Shown: positions 1 through 7,186 of the stretch, piece after piece
Numbering within the stretch: position 1 is the stretch's first letter
Layout: every line of letters starts with the position of its first letter
From: Betaproteobacteria bacterium
Lineage (GTDB): Bacteria; Pseudomonadota; Gammaproteobacteria; Burkholderiales; SG8-39
Length of the DNA: 7,186 nucleotides
Assembly (NCBI GenBank): GCA_011391295.1
Contig: JAABQT010000075.1
Span: 1 to 7,186 of the forward strand
Direction of reading: 5' to 3'
Program-made: the position numbers and the translations under genes
The notes under the pieces: model-generated
What the model was told of the DNA's origin: nothing
Databases searched by the model: none
The model's input: the letters and a program-made list of their open reading frames with translations, nothing else

Positions 1-4078
<4,078 letters not shown>

Positions 4079-4155
4079 GTATGTGCTTTTCCGGCACCAT
4101 GAACGACCGGACCGACCAGACTGATCTCAACAAGCCGCAGCGCTGAGGCGGCCGC
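4079..4155 (+). other. 77-bp gap between the two hydrolase genes
   Basis: No hairpin followed by a T run and no convincing promoter are seen here, which is compatible with read-through from the upstream hydrolase gene. A 15-codon open frame (4099-4146) has no ribosome binding site and no recognisable product, so it is not called as a gene. Confidence 0.4.
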
Positions 4156-5163
4156 ATGCACGCCATCCGCTTTCCGCACATCGCGCTGTTCCTTGCCGCC
4201 TGCACCGCGTTTACGTCTCATGCGGTGGAACCCTTGCCGCGCCTCAACATCCTGCCGGGAAGCCTGACGGTCTCCGGTGTCTCATCCGGCGGCTACATGG
4301 CGACGCAGTACCAGGTCGCGTTCTCGAAGGACGTCCAGGGCGCCGCCGTCATCGCCGCGGGTCCCTGGTACTGCGCGCGGGCGTCGCTCACGCGCGCGCT
4401 CGACGAATGCATGGCGGGCGGCCCGATCGGCCCGGAGATCCAGCCGAATGTCGCGGCGCTGCGCGCCGGCGCGGCCGCGAAGCTGATCGACGATCCTTCG
4501 TGGATCGCGCCGGACCGCGTGTGGCTGTTTCACGGCGCGCGTGACACGGTGGTCGGCGCTGCGGTAATGGATTCGCTGCTGCGCTTCTATCGCGAGTTCG
4601 TGCCGCCGGAACGTATTCATTACGAGACGCAGGTGGCGGCAGCCCACGGCTTCCCGGCCGACGGCCAGGGCGGCGCCTGCGACATCGCGCAGGAACCCTG
4701 GATCAACGACTGCTCCTACGACGCCGCCGGCCTGATGCTGCAGTACCTGTACGACGGCCTGAAGGCGCCCGCGGGTGCGGCCCGTGGCGAACTCGTCACC
4801 TTCGACCAGGAGCGCTACGTGACCGGCGGCATGCTGGCGTCGATGGCGGATCGCGGGTTCCTGTTCGTGCCCGCCGACTGCGCCGCCGGAAAACCCTGCC
4901 GCATCCACGTGGCATTTCACGGCTGCCGCCAGGGCGTCGGATTCGTCGGGCGGGACTTCGCGACCAACGCCGGCTACAACCGCTGGGCCGACGCTAATCG
5001 CATCGTCGTGCTCTATCCGCAGGTCGCCAGGAGCCTGTTCTGGCCATTCAATCCGAAAGGCTGCTGGGACTGGTGGGGTTACTCCGGCGCTTCGTACACC
5101 GGCCGGAACGGCGCGCAGCCTGCCAGCGTGCGGCGGATGCTCGACGCGCTCGGCGCCCGCTGA
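4156..5163 (+). CDS. Exported PHB-depolymerase-family esterase, catalytic domain only
   Basis: Predicted serine esterase of 335 residues that would cleave polyhydroxybutyrate, its oligomers or related esters outside the cytoplasm. Seen: lipase box GVSSGGY with nucleophile S43; acid D130 in LFHGARDTVV; catalytic H164 in AAAHGFPADG; and oxyanion-hole H255 in VAFHGCRQG, followed by NRWADANRIVVLYPQ and a WDWWGYSG end. Having the oxyanion histidine after the triad is the 'type 2', circularly permuted order known in PHB depolymerases. There is no linker or C-terminal substrate-binding domain, unlike classical extracellular depolymerases. The N-terminus has an export signal with two readings: cleavage after SHA (residue 23), or a lipobox LAAC with C16 lipidated. 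The other eight cysteines could form four disulfides. The ATG at 4156 follows GAGG at 4145-4148. It is probably co-transcribed with the upstream hydrolase. Feruloyl-esterase-like activity is an alternative. Confidence 0.87.
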   Translation: MHAIRFPHIALFLAACTAFTSHAVEPLPRLNILPGSLTVSGVSSGGYMATQYQVAFSKDVQGAAVIAAGPWYCARASLTRALDECMAGGPIGPEIQPNVAALRAGAAAKLIDDPSWIAPDRVWLFHGARDTVVGAAVMDSLLRFYREFVPPERIHYETQVAAAHGFPADGQGGACDIAQEPWINDCSYDAAGLMLQYLYDGLKAPAGAARGELVTFDQERYVTGGMLASMADRGFLFVPADCAAGKPCRIHVAFHGCRQGVGFVGRDFATNAGYNRWADANRIVVLYPQVARSLFWPFNPKGCWDWWGYSGASYTGRNGAQPASVRRMLDALGAR

Positions 5164-5195
5164 GGCGGCCCAACCGGGAGGCGCTGGCTCGGCCT

Positions 5196-5257
5196 CGGCC
5201 GGGAGCCCGCAGCTCGCGCCGCCGGAACTTACGCGCTCGCTTGCGGGCCCCCGGCCG
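5196..5257. repeat. Long inverted repeat with 16-bp arms
   Basis: Arm 5196-5211 and arm 5242-5257 are reverse complements at 15 of 16 positions, enclosing a 30-nt loop. The stem is very GC-rich and starts 33 bp after the stop of the PHB-depolymerase-like gene. No T run follows, so a simple intrinsic terminator is unproven. A further possible hairpin, GGCTC (5186-5190) with GAGCC (5203-5207), overlaps its left arm and would compete with it. Confidence 0.75.
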
Positions 5258-5344
5258 GGTCGCCACAGCGCGTCCAGGTGATGCTGGCCGGACGGTTGCG
5301 AAAGCCGGGCGGAAGTTCGCGAGCAAACTCGTAAGTTCGGGCGG
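5219..5344. repeat. Dispersed 15-bp inverted pair linking the two palindromes
   Basis: The segment 5219-5233 (CCGCCGGAACTTACG) is the reverse complement of 5330-5344 (CGTAAGTTCGGGCGG) with one mismatch. The copies lie in the loop of the first palindrome and in the loop and inner edge of the second. The two structures therefore share sequence and look like opposite-facing copies of one repeat unit. Confidence 0.65.
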
Positions 5345-5371
5345 AGTTTGCGAGCGAAACTTCCGGCCAGC
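5283..5371. repeat. Nested palindrome, possible bidirectional terminator
   Basis: The outer arms GCTGGCCGG (5283-5291) and CCGGCCAGC (5363-5371) are perfect reverse complements. Inside them, arm 5311-5330 pairs with 5344-5364 over about 18 positions, with one bulged base and a two-base mismatch, around a 13-nt loop (5331-5343). The two stems compete for 5363-5364. The element lies 26 bp past the end of the GlxA-type gene and between two convergent genes, a natural place for a two-way terminator, but no T run follows on either strand. Confidence 0.65.
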
Positions 5372-5397
5372 GCACGCAGCCGTCCTGTCGTGACCGC

Positions 5398-6393
5398 TTA
5401 GAAGCGTTGACGGTACTCGGCCGGGGTGATGCCGACGACCGCCTGAAAGCTCCGCCGCAACGCCTGCTCGTCGCCGAAGCCGCAATCGCGCGCCACCTGC
5501 TTGAGACGCAGGGCGCCCTCCTCGATGCGCCGCCGCGCCTGCTCGACCCGCAGCCGCCTCACGTACGCCGCGGGGCTCGCGCCGAGGCGCGCGGCGAACA
5601 GCCGCGCGAAGTGACGCGCGCTCATGTTCATGCGCCGCGCCAGCTTCGCGACCGACAGGTCCTCGCCCGGGTGCTCGAGCATCCAGAGCTCGAGCTCGCC
5701 GAACAGGTCGTCGCGCCGCTGCGCCTGCAGGTGGCGGCTGAACTGCGATTGCCCACCCGGCCGCTTCAGGAACAGGACGAGTTCCTGCGCGACCGCTAGC
5801 GCAACGGCCTTGCCGTGGTCCTGTTCGACCAGCGCGAGCGCGAGGTCCATCCCCGCGGTCACGCCCGCCGAGGTGTAGATGTTGCCGGAGCGCACGTAGA
5901 GCGCGTCGCGATCCACGCGCGCCTTCGGCGCGAGCGACGCAAGCCGGTCGAGGTAGGCCCAGTGCGTGGTCGCGGCGCGGCCTTCGAGCAGGCCCGCGGC
6001 CGCGAGCAGCATCGCGCCGTTGCAGATCGAGCCGAGGCGCTGCACGCGCCCGGCCTGTGCGGCGAGCCATTGCAGCAGCCTGCGGTCCCTGGCGGTCTCC
6101 TCCCAGCCGATGCCGCCGGCGACCAGCAGCGTGTCCGCATCGTCCACGGCGGAATAGCGGCGCGACGCGACGAGCTGCAGGCCGTTCGACATCGCAACCG
6201 GCCCGGCGCGCGCGGCGATGAACTCGGTGACGTAGGCGGGCGTGCGCGCACCGCGGTGCTCCGCGAGCCAGCGCGCCGTGCGGGAAAAGACCTCGAGCGG
6301 ACCGGTGATGTCGAGGACCTGCGCCTGCGGGAAGCCGAGCATCACGACGCGATGGAGCTTTGGGCGCAATCGGGGACGGCTGGATGCTTTCAT
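5398..6393 (-). CDS. GlxA-family regulator (DJ-1/PfpI-like domain plus AraC-type HTH)
   Basis: Cytoplasmic transcriptional regulator of 331 residues. Residues about 14-190 form a class I glutamine amidotransferase-like (DJ-1/PfpI) domain: VVMLGFPQAQVLDITGPLEV, then a nucleophile elbow LGSICNGAMLLA with C124, and TTHW with H144. In this family the domain is thought to sense a ligand rather than to act as an enzyme; that is family knowledge. Residues about 228-331 are an AraC/XylS domain with two helix-turn-helix units, LSVAKLARRMNMSARHFARL and LKQVARDCGFGDEQALRR, ending in the typical GITPAEYRQRF. The ATG at 6393 has no clear Shine-Dalgarno and leaves a basic 14-residue extension; a start near residue 17-18 is possible but no better supported. 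It is convergent with the esterase gene and codirectional with the RidA-like gene. Effector and targets are unknown. Confidence 0.93.
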   Translation of the reverse strand: MKASSRPRLRPKLHRVVMLGFPQAQVLDITGPLEVFSRTARWLAEHRGARTPAYVTEFIAARAGPVAMSNGLQLVASRRYSAVDDADTLLVAGGIGWEETARDRRLLQWLAAQAGRVQRLGSICNGAMLLAAAGLLEGRAATTHWAYLDRLASLAPKARVDRDALYVRSGNIYTSAGVTAGMDLALALVEQDHGKAVALAVAQELVLFLKRPGGQSQFSRHLQAQRRDDLFGELELWMLEHPGEDLSVAKLARRMNMSARHFARLFAARLGASPAAYVRRLRVEQARRRIEEGALRLKQVARDCGFGDEQALRRSFQAVVGITPAEYRQRF

Positions 6394-6591
6394 TCGCGGA
6401 CGATACGCAGCCGGGCGCGGCCGCGGCCCAGTATGGCAGGAACTGACGCCTGTATGTCCGTTCGGCCATGCACCGCGGGGGCAGGATGCGGCATCGAGGT
6501 CCTGAAGACAGGCGAACCGCCATGCGACGGCGGCGTTTCATCGCCACTGCGACTGACTCCAGCATGGAGTACGCGAGGACGCTTGGTGCGC
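6394..6591 (-). other. 198-bp intergenic region upstream of the GlxA-type gene
   Basis: No credible gene is present. On the minus strand a weak promoter-like CATACT lies about 45 nt before the GlxA-type ATG, without a good -35, followed by a GC-rich near-palindrome. Short hairpins nearer the RidA-like gene may end that operon. Confidence 0.35.
6556..6570 (-). terminator. Small hairpin after the RidA-like gene
   Basis: ACTCCA (6556-6561) and TGGAGT (6565-6570) form a perfect 6-bp stem with a 3-nt loop, 21 bp past the RidA-like stop codon. A second, weaker stem CCGCC/GGCGG lies at 6517-6533. Neither is followed by a T run on the minus strand, so a role in termination or transcript 3'-end protection is only possible. 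Confidence 0.25.
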
Positions 6592-6984
6592 CTAGACGAC
6601 GGCAGTGGCCTCGATCTCGACCTTGGCACGGGGTTCGAGGAGCCCCGCCACGACCACGACGGACATCGCGGGGTAGTGACGGCCGATCAGCTCGCGATAA
6701 GCGGCGCCAATCTCCGTGAGCGCGGCGTTGTATTCGTCGCGGCTGGTGACGAACCAGGTGAGTCGCACCAGGTGCCCGGGTTTCGCGCCCGCGGCCGCGA
6801 GCACGGCGACGATGTTCGCAAGCGCCTGCCGCGCCTGCGCCGCGAAATCGTCGCTGACGATGTGCTGCGCCGCATCCCATCCGATCTGGCCCGAGACGAA
6901 GACCTGCCGGCCCTCGGCCGCGACGCCATTGGCATAGCCGCGCGGCCGCGCCCAGCCCTCCGGCTGCAGGATCCTGTGGCTCAT
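6592..6984 (-). CDS. RidA (YjgF/YER057c/UK114) family protein lacking the catalytic arginine
   Basis: Small cytoplasmic protein of 130 residues, expected to form a trimer by family precedent. Typical features are [10 protein letters not shown] (28-37), the helix [20 protein letters not shown] (51-70), [14 protein letters not shown], and the C-terminal strand [11 protein letters not shown]. True RidA deaminates reactive enamines and imines using an arginine (R105 in E. coli, in the sequence YPARS). Here the aligned stretch is YPAMS, with methionine at 107, so deaminase activity of the RidA type is not expected. Such arginine-less Rid proteins form separate subfamilies often found with catabolic genes. 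Its ATG overlaps the stop of the upstream acyl-CoA dehydrogenase by 4 bp (ATGA), so the two are probably translationally coupled and share a pathway. Its exact role is unknown. Confidence 0.92.
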   Translation of the reverse strand: MSHRILQPEGWARPRGYANGVAAEGRQVFVSGQIGWDAAQHIVSDDFAAQARQALANIVAVLAAAGAKPGHLVRLTWFVTSRDEYNAALTEIGAAYRELIGRHYPAMSVVVVAGLLEPRAKVEIEATAVV

Positions 6985-7186
6985 TTCAGCAGCTCCCGGC
7001 CGATGATCAACTTCTGCACCTCGCTCGCGCCCTCGTAGATGCGCAGCGCCCGGATCTCGCGATAGAGCCGCTCGATGACCGCGCCCTGAACCAGGCCGCG
7101 GCCGCCGAACATCTGCAGCGCGCGATCGATGATGACCTGCGCGCTCTCGGTCGCGGTCAGCTTCGCCATGGCGGCAGCAGCCGTGA
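6981..7186 (-). CDS. Acyl-CoA dehydrogenase, C-terminal end (runs off right edge)
   Basis: Only the last 67 residues are visible; the frame stays open to the right edge, so the start lies outside. FAD-dependent oxidation of an acyl-CoA to the enoyl-CoA is the family reaction, in the cytoplasm. The visible part is the last helical bundle: [50 protein letters not shown], ending [13 protein letters not shown]-x-G is the conserved FAD-contacting turn, and the glutamate of YEGASEVQ aligns with the catalytic base of medium-chain-type enzymes (E376 in human MCAD numbering), so the enzyme is probably active. It overlaps the RidA-like gene by 4 bp. The substrate cannot be told from this fragment; a fatty-acid, branched-chain or aromatic CoA pathway is equally possible. 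Confidence 0.94.
   Translation of the reverse strand, partial: TAAAAMAKLTATESAQVIIDRALQMFGGRGLVQGAVIERLYREIRALRIYEGASEVQKLIIGRELLK

Noticed and set aside
4099..4146. 15-codon frame between the two hydrolases as a small gene
   Set aside because: No ribosome binding site, no recognisable feature, and a length expected by chance.
6390..6629. 79-codon minus-strand frame in the gap before the GlxA-type gene
   Set aside because: It begins inside the RidA-like gene, is Arg/Pro/Ser-rich, and has no ribosome binding site or family resemblance.
5048..6880. 610-codon minus-strand open frame spanning the esterase end, the repeats, the GlxA-type gene and part of the RidA-like gene
   Set aside because: It crosses two well-supported genes in a different frame plus intergenic palindromes. 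The composition is a GC-driven shadow.
5815..7038. 407-codon plus-strand frame across the GlxA-type and RidA-like genes
   Set aside because: Antisense to two recognised protein families, with no domain of its own.

Overview
This is a GC-rich window with long open antisense frames, proteobacterial gene families and short intergenic gaps. It suggests a high-GC proteobacterium. OxyR with its redox cysteines at exactly the Escherichia coli positions (C199 and C208) fits the Gamma- or Betaproteobacteria, but nothing here fixes the genus. No RNA gene, CRISPR array, insertion sequence or phage gene is visible, and the content reads as chromosomal.

Left part (1-2069): a divergent oxidative-stress pair. 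The catalase-peroxidase gene katG runs leftwards off the edge, and the peroxide sensor gene oxyR runs rightwards. Their 192-bp shared intergenic region holds a perfect TATAAT, a 10-bp palindrome and one clean OxyR-type dyad (ATAG-N7-CTAT) whose last bases overlap the oxyR start codon. This layout would let OxyR activate katG and restrain its own synthesis.

Middle part (2129-5163): two secreted serine hydrolases in the same direction, 77 bp apart. The first is a 649-residue protein with a signal peptide, an unrecognised cysteine-bearing N-terminal region, an EF-hand-like acidic loop, a beta-rich region and a C-terminal alpha/beta-hydrolase domain with GHSRG. The second is a catalytic-domain-only polyhydroxybutyrate-depolymerase-family esterase whose motif order (Ser, Asp, His, then oxyanion His) is that of a permuted hydrolase. 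They may act together on exported or extracellular esters or polyesters; this is inferred from adjacency only.

Junction (5164-5397): a 234-bp convergent intergenic region packed with nested and related inverted repeats. It may hold a two-way terminator, a mobile palindromic repeat family, or both.

Right part (5398-7186), all leftward: an acyl-CoA dehydrogenase gene (only its C-terminal end is in the window) overlaps by 4 bp a RidA-family gene that lacks the catalytic arginine of true RidA. After a 198-bp gap without a gene comes a GlxA-type regulator (DJ-1/PfpI-like domain plus AraC-type DNA-binding domain). The dehydrogenase/RidA pair points to a CoA-thioester catabolic operon lying to the right.

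No defence system or clearly new machine is evident. The strongest leads are the palindrome cluster at 5196-5371, the five-part hydrolase at 2129-4078, the OxyR dyad on the oxyR start codon, and the arginine-less RidA coupled to an acyl-CoA dehydrogenase.
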